From DASQPA01 sp963756455 (lineage in GTDB: Bacteria > Acidobacteriota > Thermoanaerobaculia > Multivoradales > UBA5704): 64,000 bases of DNA. The stretch spans positions 2,046,001 through 2,110,000 of the forward strand of contig CAVWNC010000004.1 in the NCBI GenBank assembly GCA_963756455.1, written 5' to 3'. Below the pieces are notes generated by a model that saw only the letters and a list, made by a program, of their open reading frames with translations, did not search any database and was not told the origin of the DNA. The translations under genes were made by a program, and so were the position numbers. Of this stretch, positions 51,205 through 60,870 are shown in pieces. Within the stretch, counting starts at the first letter, position 1, and each line of letters opens with the position of its first letter.

Positions 51205-54200
51205 GTGAAGTGCGTCGAATGCCAATCTGACAATCCCGCCCGGGCCAAGTTCTGTGGCCAATGCGGAGCGAAGCTCGGTCGCCTCTGCCCGGGCTGCGGC
51301 GCCGAGAACCCGCCAGGAGCGAAGTTCTGCGGCGAGTGTGGCACCGCCCTGGGGTCTCTCCCGGCCGCCGCTCCGGCGGCCCCACCGGCGGTGGTCGCAA
51401 CCGGAGCCCCGACCCTACAGTTTCCCGCGCCCGTGGACGTCCCGGCCCCGGCGAGCGCCGTCCCCGAAGGCGAGCACAAGCAGGTCACCGTGCTCTTCTG
51501 CGATCTCTCCGGCGTTCCGGCCCTCGCCGAGGGCCTGGGGGCCGAGGGGATGCACACCCTCCTCCAGCGCTTTTTTGAGCTCGCCCTGGCGGAGGTTCAC
51601 CGTTACGAAGGGACGATCAGCCAGTTCCTGGGCGACGGCTTCATGGCTCTCTTCGGCGCGCCGATCGCCCACGAGGACCACGCCCATCGGGCGCTCTTAG
51701 CCGCGCTCGGCCTGCGCAAGCGGCTCGCCGAGCGGGCCGCTGAGCTCGCGGCGGGCAGAGAGCTCGGGCCGCGGATGGGACTCGACACCGGCTCGGTCGT
51801 CGTCGGCAACGTCGGCAATATCGGCCATGTTGGCAATACGGGCGGCGTGGGTCGCAACGACTATACGGCCGTGGGCGATGCCAGAAACGCCGCCGCCCGG
51901 CTCCAGCAGGTCGCCGCCCCCGGCACGATCGTCGTCAGCGCCGCCACCGCGAGTCAGATCGAAGGCTATGCGCAGATGGAAGAGCAGGGGCCGGTGCGGG
52001 TCGCGGGCCGGGCCGAGCCGCTCCTCGCCTGGCGGGTCGTCGGTCTGCGCTTCGGCCAAGCCGACCGGCCGATCTCCCGCCGCGGCGGACCGCTCTCCCC
52101 CTTCGTCGGCCGCGACCGCGAGCTCGCGGTCCTCCTCGGGCTCAAGGAGCAGGCGGCTCTAGGACACGGGCAGGTCGTCGGTCTCGCCGGCGAGGCGGGT
52201 TCCGGCAAATCCCGACTGCTCTACGAGCTTCGCCAGCGCCTGGGGAGCCGGCCGGTCGCCTACCTCTCCGGCCGCTGCCTTTCCTACGGCACCGGCATCC
52301 CCTACCTCCCTCTCCTCGACCTGCTGCGCGGCGCCTGGGGTCTCAACGACAGCCCCTCCCCCGCCGAGGCGGCAGCGAAGATCCGCGCCAGCCTCGCCGA
52401 GGTGGGGGACGATCCCGGGGAGTCGCTCCCCTACTTCCTGCGCCTCCTGGGCATCCGGGAGGGGCGGGAGGGGCGGGAGGGGGCGGACGGCCTCGCCGGC
52501 CTGGAGCCCCAGGCGATCCAGACCCGCACCTTCGCCGCCTTGCGGCGGATGCTCCTCGCCGCCAGCCGCCGGTCGCTCCTCGTCCTGGAGATCGAAGATC
52601 TGCACTGGATCGACGCCACCTCCGAGGAGCTTCTGGCCTCCCTGATCGAGACGCTCGCCGCGGCCTCCATCCTCCTCCTCGTCACCTACCGGGCCGGCTA
52701 CTCGCCGCGCTGGATGGACAAGTCCTACGCCACCCAGATCAACATGCGGAGCCTCTCCGTCGAGGACAGCCGCACGGTGGTGGCGGCGATCCTCAAACGT
52801 TCCCAGGTGTCCGAGGAGCTCGCGAGCTCCGTCCTGCCGAAAGCCGAGGGCAACCCGTTCTACCTGGAGGAGCTCACCCGTTCCCTGGTCGAGCAGGGGG
52901 TCGACGCCGCCGTGCCCGACACCGTCCAGGGGCTTCTCGCGGCGCGCATCGACCGCCTGCCCCAGGAGCACAAGCGCGTCCTCCAGACCGCCTCGGTGCT
53001 CGGCCGGGAGATCCCGCTCGACCTCCTGACGGCGATCTGGGACCGCCCCACCCGGCTGGAGCCCCTGCTCCTCGACCTCAAGCGCTGGGAGTTCCTCCAC
53101 GAGTCGCCCACGGTCGAGCAGAACCTCTACGTCTTCCACCATGCCCTGACCCAGGAGGTGGCGTATCAGACCCTGCTGAGCGGCCGGCGCCAGACCCTTC
53201 ACGCGGCGGCCGGAAGAGCTCTGGAACGGCTCCATGAAGGCCACCTGGAAGAGGTCTATGACCGGCTGATCTACCACTATCCGAAGACCGAAGAGACCGC
53301 GAAGGCCGTCCTCTATCTCACCCTCTTCGCCGACCAGGCGGCGCGCAACTATGCCCATGCCGAGGCCGCTCAGGCCCTGCGGCAGGCCTTGGAGCACGCC
53401 GAGCGACTGCCGGCGGGCGAGCGCGACCCGCGCCTGCTCGACCTGACCCTCCGCCTCGCCTCCTCGCTCCTCCCCCTCGCCCGCTTTCCCGAAACCCTGG
53501 AGCTTCTCAAGCACCACCGGGCCGCCCTGGAAGCGGTGGCGGACCCCGCCCTCTCCGCCCGCTACTTCTTCTGGCTGGCCCACACCTACAGCTATCTCGG
53601 GAACCAGGACGAAGCCGCCGAGAACGCCCGGCTCTCGATCGCGGCGGCCGAGTCCGCCGAGGACGAGGCGACCCAGGGGAAGGCCTATTACGTCCTGGGG
53701 CGGGACTGTTTCTGGTCGGGGCGCTTTCTAGAAGGCATCGAGCACAGCCTGAAGGCGATCGTCCTCCTGGAGAGGAGCGGCGAGCCCTGGTGGCAGGGCC
53801 AGGCCTACTGGGTGGCGGGCTTCCACCACTACGCCCTGGGCCGGCTCGAAGCGGCCCTCCTCGCCATGTCCCGCGCCCACAGAATCGGCGAGGCCCTGGG
53901 AGACCACCGCCTGGACACCTCCTGGAGCACCGGCTACTTCTATGCCTCGACCGGAGACGTCGAGCGCGGGATCGCGGACTGCCGCGGCGGGTTCGAGCGG
54001 GCCCGGGACCCTCTCAACACGGCCGCGGCGCTGGGTTTCCTCGGCTATGCCTACCTGGAAAAGGGGGAGGTGCCGGAGGCCCGGCAAGCTCTCGAACGGT
54101 CGGTTCAGATGCTCCATCAGACCGGCTTCCAGCCGCTCCTCGGCTGGTTCCTCGCCTTTCTCGCCGAAGCCGACCTCAAGGATGGGGCGACGGACAAGGC

Positions 54201-54564
54201 GCGCGAGCTGGCGCTCCAGGCCCTCGCGATCACCCGTGAGGCCAAGTTCCTCTTCGGCGTCGGCCTGGCGCAGCGAACCCTCGGCCGGATCGAACGCGGG
54301 AGCGGCGATCTCGCCGGGGCCGAGACCTACCTCCGGGAAGCTCTCGACACGTTCACCGCCCTCGAAGTGCCCTTCGAAGCCGCGCGGACACACGTCGACC
54401 TCGCGGAGCTGTCGCACGCTCAAGGGGTCGTCACCGACGCCACCCGGGAGCTCGCCCTGGCCCACCGTGGATTCGCCGAGCTGGGGTCGGTCCACTACCA
54501 GGAACGGGTGGCCCGGCTCTCGGCCGAGCTCGCCCTCCCCGTTCCCTTGGCGGCAGCCCTCTAG
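51205..54564 (+). CDS. Class III nucleotidyl cyclase with AAA ATPase and TPR (multidomain regulator)
   Basis: 1,119 residues from GTG 51205, 37 bases after the NHLM genes. Order: two zinc ribbons (CVECQSDN, CGQCGAKL, CPGCGAEN, CGECGTAL), a class III cyclase domain (VTVLFCDLSG, FLGDGFMALFG metal aspartates; YTAVGDARNAAARL), an AAA/NB-ARC-like ATPase (GEAGSGKSRLLYEL Walker A, LLVLEIEDLHWIDATS Walker B) and ~500 residues of TPR-like helices. A GNVGNIGHVGNTGGVG insertion splits the conserved GN(I/V)G segment of the cyclase. These proteins are soluble signalling or regulatory ATPases; a link to the peptide locus is positional only. Confidence 0.87.
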   Translation: MKCVECQSDNPARAKFCGQCGAKLGRLCPGCGAENPPGAKFCGECGTALGSLPAAAPAAPPAVVATGAPTLQFPAPVDVPAPASAVPEGEHKQVTVLFCDLSGVPALAEGLGAEGMHTLLQRFFELALAEVHRYEGTISQFLGDGFMALFGAPIAHEDHAHRALLAALGLRKRLAERAAELAAGRELGPRMGLDTGSVVVGNVGNIGHVGNTGGVGRNDYTAVGDARNAAARLQQVAAPGTIVVSAATASQIEGYAQMEEQGPVRVAGRAEPLLAWRVVGLRFGQADRPISRRGGPLSPFVGRDRELAVLLGLKEQAALGHGQVVGLAGEAGSGKSRLLYELRQRLGSRPVAYLSGRCLSYGTGIPYLPLLDLLRGAWGLNDSPSPAEAAAKIRASLAEVGDDPGESLPYFLRLLGIREGREGREGADGLAGLEPQAIQTRTFAALRRMLLAASRRSLLVLEIEDLHWIDATSEELLASLIETLAAASILLLVTYRAGYSPRWMDKSYATQINMRSLSVEDSRTVVAAILKRSQVSEELASSVLPKAEGNPFYLEELTRSLVEQGVDAAVPDTVQGLLAARIDRLPQEHKRVLQTASVLGREIPLDLLTAIWDRPTRLEPLLLDLKRWEFLHESPTVEQNLYVFHHALTQEVAYQTLLSGRRQTLHAAAGRALERLHEGHLEEVYDRLIYHYPKTEETAKAVLYLTLFADQAARNYAHAEAAQALRQALEHAERLPAGERDPRLLDLTLRLASSLLPLARFPETLELLKHHRAALEAVADPALSARYFFWLAHTYSYLGNQDEAAENARLSIAAAESAEDEATQGKAYYVLGRDCFWSGRFLEGIEHSLKAIVLLERSGEPWWQGQAYWVAGFHHYALGRLEAALLAMSRAHRIGEALGDHRLDTSWSTGYFYASTGDVERGIADCRGGFERARDPLNTAAALGFLGYAYLEKGEVPEARQALERSVQMLHQTGFQPLLGWFLAFLAEADLKDGATDKARELALQALAITREAKFLFGVGLAQRTLGRIERGSGDLAGAETYLREALDTFTALEVPFEAARTHVDLAELSHAQGVVTDATRELALAHRGFAELGSVHYQERVARLSAELALPVPLAAAL

Positions 54565-54576
54565 GCACCTGGGGCG

Positions 54577-54840
54577 TTAGCCGCCCGTCCCGGTCGTCCC
54601 GGTCGGCGGTGGCGGCGGATCGTTCCACGCCCCGCCCGCCGCCTCGTCGAGCTCGTCGTCGGAAAGCTCCTCGAAGCTCCCGACCAGCTCCTCGGCCTCC
54701 TCGCGCGTCAACCGGTACCCCTTGGCGGCCGCCAGGCGCATCGTCGGCTCGAGATCTTCCCCGAAGCGACGAAACTCTTCCTGCAGTTCTACATCGGTCT
54801 GTAGGTCCGACAACAGTCGTCCAAACTCGGCGCTTCTCAT
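54577..54840 (-). CDS. Nif11-type RiPP precursor peptide
   Basis: 87 residues from ATG 54840 (GGAGGTGGGT upstream). The leader is Nif11-like: RSAEFGRLLSDLQTDVELQ at the start, AAAKGYRLTREEAEELV in the middle, then ELSDDELDEAAGG, a double-glycine cleavage site. The proposed core is 17 residues, AWNDPPPPPTGTTGTGG: five consecutive prolines, three Thr, one Trp and no Cys. Such leaders are exported by NHLM C39 transporters, and one is 6 kb away. Without Cys, thioether rings are not possible in this core, so a different modification or none is expected. The 10-bp palindrome TTATCGATAA lies upstream at 54899. Confidence 0.85.
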   Translation of the reverse strand: MRSAEFGRLLSDLQTDVELQEEFRRFGEDLEPTMRLAAAKGYRLTREEAEELVGSFEELSDDELDEAAGGAWNDPPPPPTGTTGTGG

Positions 54841-54944
54841 ACCCACCTCCTAGATGGTCTTCCATGGCGGCGAAAGACGCCTGCCCCCTGCTAGAACCTT
54901 ATCGATAACGTGCGAAGAGCATACCATCGGTCGCTGGTGGGGAT

Positions 54945-55976
54945 CTACAGGGTGGCGAAGGCGGGAGCGAGGAGATCCCTGAGCCGCGGTGCCGGCGGGA
55001 GCTCACGCGCCGCCCGGCAGACGAGGAGGTCCCTCAAATCGCTCCAAGTGGCGGGGTCCGACTCTTCGAGCCTTCTAAAGATGCGCTCCAGGATCCGCGC
55101 GACGTAGAGCTCCTCCGCCCGGGCGAGGCCCAGCCGGTTGGCCGTCATATGGATCTGGCTCGCGAAGATCCGCGCGCGCGTCGGCCGGTCCGCGTCCGCG
55201 AGCTCCAGGCGGAAGGAGCGTGCGACTTCGCCGTCCTCGAGCGGCGAGAGGGCGGCGAGCCCGAGCTTCTCGATCTCCCCGAGGAGGAGACGCACGAGGC
55301 GATCTCCGCTCTCCGCGAAGGCCTCCTCCACACGCTTCCGGATGAGCTCCTCCCCCGTCTCAAGCGCGAGGGGAGGATCGGTCAAGAGGCTCTCCAGGTC
55401 CAGGGCGTCCTCGGCGAACCCGAGGAGATAGCGGGCCTCCAGGCGGAGCGCGATGGTCAGCCATTCCCCGGCGCTGACGGTCGCCCGATGGTCGAGCAGG
55501 CGGAGCGCGCGGGCGCTCGAAAGGGCGAAGAAATCGAGCGACGTCGAGAGCCGCTCGGGACCGCCATAGCGCTCGACCTCCGGCTCGAAAGGGACCTCCT
55601 GGACCGAGTTGTCCGCGAGAGCGATCGATTCCAGCGCCGCGGGCTCCGGCGACTGCCGGGGCTCCTCCAACAGTCTCGACGCCTCCCCCGCGACCCGGGC
55701 CGGCGAGGGAAACGCCGCGAAATAGCTCGCGGCGCGCTTTAGAACCTCCTCCCGGACGCCCTCCCGCGTACCGGGGGAGGGCAGGATCCGGAGCCGGATA
55801 TGCGGTCCCCCGAGGGTATGGCGAAGAAAGAAGAAGCTCTCGATCCTTCTCCCCTGCCACAAGGTCCGGACGGTCGGCCGCACCAACTCCGTCAGGAGAC
55901 GATCCCGATTCCCGGTGTGATAGACGAGGTGAAACGACAGCCACTCCGATCCTGGAGCCGTGGAGGGAGTGCCCAT
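54945..55976 (-). CDS. SpaB_C-type (thiopeptide-type bacteriocin biosynthesis) protein
   Basis: 343 residues from ATG 55976 (AAAGGA 12 bases upstream; GTG 55997 possible). SEWLSFHLVYHTGNRDRLLTELVRP, FFFLRHTLGGPHIRLRI, FEPEVERYGGP and FASQIHMTANRLGLARAEE are the landmarks of the LanB elimination domain in stand-alone form. It removes glutamate from glutamylated Ser/Thr to make dehydroamino acids, working with a separate glutamylation protein. It stands between two precursor genes on the same strand. Confidence 0.9.
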   Translation of the reverse strand: MGTPSTAPGSEWLSFHLVYHTGNRDRLLTELVRPTVRTLWQGRRIESFFFLRHTLGGPHIRLRILPSPGTREGVREEVLKRAASYFAAFPSPARVAGEASRLLEEPRQSPEPAALESIALADNSVQEVPFEPEVERYGGPERLSTSLDFFALSSARALRLLDHRATVSAGEWLTIALRLEARYLLGFAEDALDLESLLTDPPLALETGEELIRKRVEEAFAESGDRLVRLLLGEIEKLGLAALSPLEDGEVARSFRLELADADRPTRARIFASQIHMTANRLGLARAEELYVARILERIFRRLEESDPATWSDLRDLLVCRAARELPPAPRLRDLLAPAFATL

Positions 55977-56103
55977 AGACGGACGATATCCTTTCACGGC
56001 CGGCGAATCACTCTGTCAAGCTTGAATCGACAGGGCCGATCCCTGCCACGGTCACCGGGATGGACCGTGGCAGCGGAGCGAATGGAACGTTCCCTGGGGA
56101 CGG

Positions 56104-56316
56104 TCAGATCGCGAAACGGTCGCCCTTGGCATTCCGGAAGCTCGCATCCCGGGAGGTGCAATCCGAGTCCAGGGGACCGACACCGCCGACGACGGTATCG
56201 AGATCCTCTTCCGAAAGGGGAGCGATTTCCAGATTATCGACATCGACCAGGTCATCGGCCAGGTCGCACTTCGTGGGCGGGTGGGACTTCTCGTCGTTGA
56301 CTCTCTCGCCGCTCAT
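56104..56316 (-). CDS. RiPP precursor with double-glycine leader (family A, member 1)
   Basis: 70 residues from ATG 56316, AAAGGAGATTGGG upstream (a longer frame to 56382 is rejected). Leader MSGERVNDEKSHPPTK then VDNLEIAPLSEEDLDTVVGG; core VGPLDSDCTSRDASFRNAKG then DRFAI, with one Cys, three Ser and one Thr. The LE-x-x-PLSE-x-DL-x-TV-x-GG segment is shared with the precursor at 60863. One thioether is possible. It is upstream of the SpaB_C gene on the same strand. Confidence 0.8.
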   Translation of the reverse strand: MSGERVNDEKSHPPTKCDLADDLVDVDNLEIAPLSEEDLDTVVGGVGPLDSDCTSRDASFRNAKGDRFAI

Positions 56317-56418
56317 CCCAATCTCCTTTAGACAGCAGCTGATGTACACCAGAGCAAGAGACTCCATGCAAGCATGAAGCAACTATAGCATAGATGAAGG
56401 GAAGCTCGCGACTTCAAT

Positions 56419-57393
56419 TCATCGATTCCGTCGCGAAAGGTGGTGGAAGCCGAGATAGGCCTTCCCCAGAGGCGGCCGGCCCGGCTGGCCGACGACCTTG
56501 AGATGGGAGAGGAAACGGATCAAACGGCCTCCTACCCCTACCGCCTCGACCGGCCAGCGTTCCGGAGCGGTCCAGAACGAGTCCTGCCCCGGCCAGGCGA
56601 GGATGGCGGCCCGCTTCTCCGCCGAGCACAGCCCCTGCTCCACCAGCCGCTCCAGGATCGCCGCCCACCGCGGCTCCCGCTTCGGCTGCCGAGGGAAAGC
56701 CCCTTCGAGCCCGATCCGCGGCAGGACCTCCGAGGTGATGTCGAAGGAGAGGTGAGGGTTCTCGGTGCCGGCGAGAAGCGGGGCGATCTCCGCGAGAGTG
56801 GGAAGGACGTGGGGAGCGACGCGGGAGAGATAGGCCTGGGCTTCGGAGGCGCCGAGCCCCAGGATCTCCAACCGGACAGCAGCCCCGGGACGCGGGAGCA
56901 GGCTGAAGGCGTAGAGGAGGTGGGCGGGCGGGGGGATCTCGCGGGCGCAGTGGAGGACGAGAGCGCGCTGGTCGGCGCCGAGGGGTTGGCCGTGGAGGGC
57001 GGGGAGGAGGGAGTCCGCGAGCCAGAGGGGATCGGTGTTGGGGGCGAGTTGGGCGCAGAGGAGGGGGGGCGGGAGGGTGGGGCGGTCCTGATCGAGGTCG
57101 AATTCTAGCCAGAGGGCGGGAACAGGCTTCCATCCTTGCTCGGCCCATCGAGAGAGAAATCCTTGCAAGTGAAGAGGTTGGATCTGGCCTGTAATCCGAG
57201 GTGCCTGACCAGGACGCGGGAGACGAATAGACAAATCCGCTTCGGACTCCTTGGCTGCAAGGCGGGTCTCGATGATACCCAGGCAGTCCAAAGATAGCAG
57301 GCCGGCTCCCCTGCGCAGGCGATGCAACGCTGACGCGTCGAGCAAGGCTGTGGCGAGGAAAGGTTGAACGACGTGCAGCCAATCGCCGAGCAC
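56419..57393 (-). CDS. RiPP-locus protein of unknown function
   Basis: 324 residues from GTG 57393; the frame opens only ~17 codons earlier after a TGA and offers no better start. All alpha/beta with no evident signal or TM. Conspicuous segments: HLSFDITSEVLPRIGLEGAF, then RWAAILERLVEQGLCSAEKRAAILAWPGQ and LGKAYLGFHHLSRRNR at the end. I associate the GLE-F / ERLVEQGLC..KR..ILAWPG pattern with uncharacterised proteins in RiPP clusters, but cannot name a family. First gene of the minus-strand run leading to precursor, SpaB_C and Nif11 peptide. Confidence 0.7.
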   Translation of the reverse strand: MLGDWLHVVQPFLATALLDASALHRLRRGAGLLSLDCLGIIETRLAAKESEADLSIRLPRPGQAPRITGQIQPLHLQGFLSRWAEQGWKPVPALWLEFDLDQDRPTLPPPLLCAQLAPNTDPLWLADSLLPALHGQPLGADQRALVLHCAREIPPPAHLLYAFSLLPRPGAAVRLEILGLGASEAQAYLSRVAPHVLPTLAEIAPLLAGTENPHLSFDITSEVLPRIGLEGAFPRQPKREPRWAAILERLVEQGLCSAEKRAAILAWPGQDSFWTAPERWPVEAVGVGGRLIRFLSHLKVVGQPGRPPLGKAYLGFHHLSRRNR

Positions 57394-58032
57394 AAGCCGT
57401 TGCGTTGCGGAAAGGATAGGCAGGTCCGCGTTTGATCACTCCAAGTCAAAGACTGCTCGTCTCGCCCTGGGCTGAAGACGTGCGCTAAGTCTAGCAGCTA
57501 TCACGCCCCTCCCGCTCTTCCACTTGAACCAATTTCGCCCCCTGCCACGTGGCCCGTGGCAACGAAAAGGGACGCGTCGAGCGCTCCATCCGCTTCCTGC
57601 GAGAGTCCTTCTTTGCGGACTAGTCTTCAGCACTTTAGAAGCCGTCAATGCGGAGAGGCCGCGGCTGCTGGCCTTGCCGAAGCATCGGCTAGACACCAGC
57701 AAGCGCAGCCGCCGCGATCGTCCAACTCGGTGAACTTCTCTTCCGAACGGTAGCCGGCATTGTCTAATACTTCTCCTGGGAGCCGCCCTGGATCGAAGGG
57801 ACCGCTTGCGGCGACAGTCGTACCAACCATAGAAGGCACTGAGATTCAACGCAGCTACTGTATCGGAGACAAAGCACGACGGGTGCCTTTTAGGAGGGAA
57901 GCGGAAGAAAAGTCTTTTGGTACGGGCATAAGGATAGCATGGCCGCATTTTAACTCTTTTCCACGATCCCCGTACGCAGGCCTTCACTTTCCACTGCTGT
58001 TCGTTATACACTATACATAGGAGGAGGTAACT
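57394..58032. other. Large intergenic region where base composition changes
   Basis: No intact gene. A transposase fragment (57711-57776) is the only protein remnant. To its right GC falls and stays lower to the end of the window. A possible promoter for the LanB gene lies at ~57980-58015, with the A/T-rich pair TATACACTATACAT just before the GAGGAGG ribosome site; boxes are not certain. Confidence 0.5.
57711..57776 (-). pseudogene. Transposase fragment (IS1182/IS4-like DDE family)
   Basis: The translated piece GEVLDNAGYRSEEKFTEL, followed by DDRG, matches the ...LADAGYxSExNLxALExRG... stretch found before the catalytic Glu region of IS1182-type transposases. Nothing on either side continues the family, so only a relic remains. 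Confidence 0.55.
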
Positions 58033-60870
58033 GTGCCCCCAGCTTCTAATTGCGCACCACCACCTCGCATGGAGAACGGGAGACGGGCAGATAAGGCTCT
58101 CGCGCTAGACAGACAGCCGGTGTCCGCGAGGACACTTGCCATGTCGGCCCCTGTGATTGTCCGGATTGCAGGGCTTGCCGCAGAGCGAATCAAGCCGTTC
58201 GGCAGCACCCTCTGCAATGACTGCCTTGCCGAGACTGTCGATATCCGTGCGCAGCTTGACGCAGCCAGGCACGACCTGGCACAAGCGATTGAGGCTACTC
58301 TCTCATCGTTCGGCAAGAGTACCCGCGCAAGGCTCCTTGCTATCAAACGTGACTGCTTCAACTGTCGCGAGATTAAGGAACCCCTGGGTAGGGAATTCGA
58401 TGCTGTCGGTTCGGCAGGGCAAGGCGCGTGGCTTCAAGTTCTGACGCTGCAAGTTGATCTTGAAGAGAGGCATACTCGCTTTGAGCAAATTTATCAGCAA
58501 GAACTTGCCCGCGAGCGCGAGGTTCTAGCTAGTGTGCTAAAGGAGGCGAGCCTTCTGCGTGGCCTTTCCATCAACAATCCACTTCTGGCCAGCAAAGCTC
58601 GTGAAGCCTCACCTTGTAAAGGTAGTTTTCAGCACCAGCGGGGCCGAAAGCTGGAGCAAAGTCTTCTTCGCTATGCTACCCGCACCGCCTGCAAACTCTC
58701 TCCCAACTCGACTCTGACAGCTACTGCCCTCGGAGTAATCCGAGATCTGCCCGATTACCTAGCATTCCAATGGAGGGTCATTCCGCGGAGGGAGAGATCC
58801 TTGTTGCGCATCGACCGCACCATCATCAATCCTTACCTGTTCTGCCTCCTTCAGAACGATAGCATTCGAAGCATTTCGCTAGTGAGGTTCAACTCGACAA
58901 TCCAATCTCAAGGCAACCATCGAGTCTGCTTCTTTCGGCCGGGCGGGTACATCTTCGAAAACGGGAACGTCGGTTACCGGCCAACGTCGAAAATCTCCGT
59001 TCGGTTAACGGATCCTCTGAGCAGCGGTCTGGCAGAAATTCTTAAAGAGCATGATCTCCGCTACGCCGAACTGGTACAACAACTCCAGGAACAGACAGGC
59101 ATCGGCGAACACTGGTCGGAAGCTGATATAAAGCAGGGGATCGAGTCGTTGATCGATATCGGTATTCTAGTGCTCCTCCCACCGTGGCCTACTAATACAC
59201 CTTATATTGAGCCACAACTGCTCAATACCCTTCGACGTCTACCTCGCGACCCATTAATTTCAAAACTTACTTTTTCTCTGCGTGAGATCTTAACCATTGA
59301 GCGTAATTTTCAAAAGAACCAGCAACCAGAGATAGCTATAGCACAACTGCAAACAATATGTTCAACCTTTATTGAGCAAATCCAGCAAACCGCAGGACTT
59401 TCTCCATTACCCAAGAAGGTGCGCTTCTATGAAGACATCGCCCTGACACCCCGAAACGTTTCGACGACAGGAGCGGAGTTAATCGAGCTTTCCACCACGA
59501 CGGCGGGATGCATACTCAAGACCGCCGAACTCCTCAACTCATTCTGCGCGGTTTTTAACCACCGACATGAATTTCTGCACGCCCTCGCCGCCTGGTGGAT
59601 TGAGCAATATGGTGTGCGGCGCTCCGTGCCTGCTTTGGAGCTGTTCTACCATGTGCGCGAGCTGTGGAAGCAGTACCTTGAGTTCGAGGTCTCGCACCGC
59701 TTCGAGGAATTCGCCATTTTCGACCCGTTCGAGTTGCCAGCAATCAGCCACCTCTATCAGATGCGCATCGATCTTCATCGGCAGGTCATGGGGTTGATGC
59801 AAGAGACCGCCGAAGGCTACCGTTTGCCGGCCGCCTCCTTCGGCTCCATCCTCGGACAGGTTCCGTGCCGCTACAAGCCCCTCCTCGGCTGCTCCCTATT
59901 CGTTCAGCCCGCTGATCCAACAGGCAATCTGTGGGTCGTTAATCGTCTCTTCGAAGGCACCGGCCGCTATCTGACGCGCTATACTGCAAACATGCAAGAG
60001 AAGACGCGGCGTCTGTTTACGGAACATTTCAGGCTGCGCTCCTCGCTGCCGGTCCAGGGCAGAGTTACCCACCTACTGGATCTGCTATATAGCTCGGGTA
60101 GCACCTCTAATCTGCGCTTTCCTCAGACACGCAAGGTTCTGGTCCTTCCCGATGAGAATGTGCCTGTGGCTCCGGAGCAACGAGTGACATTGGCTGGTCT
60201 AACCGTGCACTTTGACGCTATCGGGGAAGAATTCTACTTGACGGACATGTCAAACACTAGGCTGCTCCCTGTCCATATGAGCAGCACTAATTATGTATTC
60301 CTGCCGTCAGTTCTAAAATTTCTATCCATGTTTGGGCCCGCCGAGACACGACAGATATTCCCCCGGCCGCCTGTGGACAATCGTCAAAATTTCTGTATCA
60401 AAAGCCGCGTCGTATGTGACAATCTCGTCTTGAGGAGGAAGCGCTGGGAAGTCTCGGAGGACTTCGGTGTTCGTCCCAATGCTTCTGATGCCACAATTTA
60501 CGCACAATTCCATCGCTGGCGATGTGAGGCAGGTCTGCCGCGAGAAGTCTACGTCTACGAAAAAATGGGGCAGCCCGAATCTGTTTTGTGCAGCTTCAAG
60601 CCACAATTCATCGATTTTTCTTCACCTCTCCTAGTTCGGCTTTTCTACTCTATCGCCACCCGTCAGAATGGCCAGTTAATTATCGAGGAGGCGCTGCCAG
60701 ATCGTTCAGCGTTTCCGCTGGATTCCGAGGGTTTTCCCCGGGCAATTGAATTCGTTGTTGACAGCCTCGCATTGGGCGAGTCTGTAGCAGGCTCCTCGGA
60801 GCTTTCAGAGCCTGGGAGCAGGCATCTATGGGAGATCAACGATCTCCAGAAAGGAGTACAAGATGGCTGA
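58033..60870 (+). CDS. Lantibiotic dehydratase LanB, glutamylation-type large domain (split form)
   Basis: 945 residues from GTG 58033 with GAGGAGG 6 bases upstream. It has the LanB N-domain pattern (VRIAGLAAERIKPFG; LLRYATRTACKLSPNSTLTATALG, the Y..R...K.SP...T...G core; ISVRLTDPLSSGLAEIL). It uses glutamyl-tRNA to glutamylate Ser/Thr of the precursor. No SpaB_C elimination domain is attached; separate SpaB_C proteins are at 54945 and 63569. GC is clearly lower than in the left two thirds of the window, suggesting transfer. The last 8 bases overlap the precursor gene. Confidence 0.88.
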   Translation: MPPASNCAPPPRMENGRRADKALALDRQPVSARTLAMSAPVIVRIAGLAAERIKPFGSTLCNDCLAETVDIRAQLDAARHDLAQAIEATLSSFGKSTRARLLAIKRDCFNCREIKEPLGREFDAVGSAGQGAWLQVLTLQVDLEERHTRFEQIYQQELAREREVLASVLKEASLLRGLSINNPLLASKAREASPCKGSFQHQRGRKLEQSLLRYATRTACKLSPNSTLTATALGVIRDLPDYLAFQWRVIPRRERSLLRIDRTIINPYLFCLLQNDSIRSISLVRFNSTIQSQGNHRVCFFRPGGYIFENGNVGYRPTSKISVRLTDPLSSGLAEILKEHDLRYAELVQQLQEQTGIGEHWSEADIKQGIESLIDIGILVLLPPWPTNTPYIEPQLLNTLRRLPRDPLISKLTFSLREILTIERNFQKNQQPEIAIAQLQTICSTFIEQIQQTAGLSPLPKKVRFYEDIALTPRNVSTTGAELIELSTTTAGCILKTAELLNSFCAVFNHRHEFLHALAAWWIEQYGVRRSVPALELFYHVRELWKQYLEFEVSHRFEEFAIFDPFELPAISHLYQMRIDLHRQVMGLMQETAEGYRLPAASFGSILGQVPCRYKPLLGCSLFVQPADPTGNLWVVNRLFEGTGRYLTRYTANMQEKTRRLFTEHFRLRSSLPVQGRVTHLLDLLYSSGSTSNLRFPQTRKVLVLPDENVPVAPEQRVTLAGLTVHFDAIGEEFYLTDMSNTRLLPVHMSSTNYVFLPSVLKFLSMFGPAETRQIFPRPPVDNRQNFCIKSRVVCDNLVLRRKRWEVSEDFGVRPNASDATIYAQFHRWRCEAGLPREVYVYEKMGQPESVLCSFKPQFIDFSSPLLVRLFYSIATRQNGQLIIEEALPDRSAFPLDSEGFPRAIEFVVDSLALGESVAGSSELSEPGSRHLWEINDLQKGVQDG

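Noticed and set aside
57436..58011. A 191-codon minus-strand frame
   Set aside because: Cys/Arg-rich, no ribosome site and no protein-like pattern; only the short transposase fragment in another frame is recognisable.
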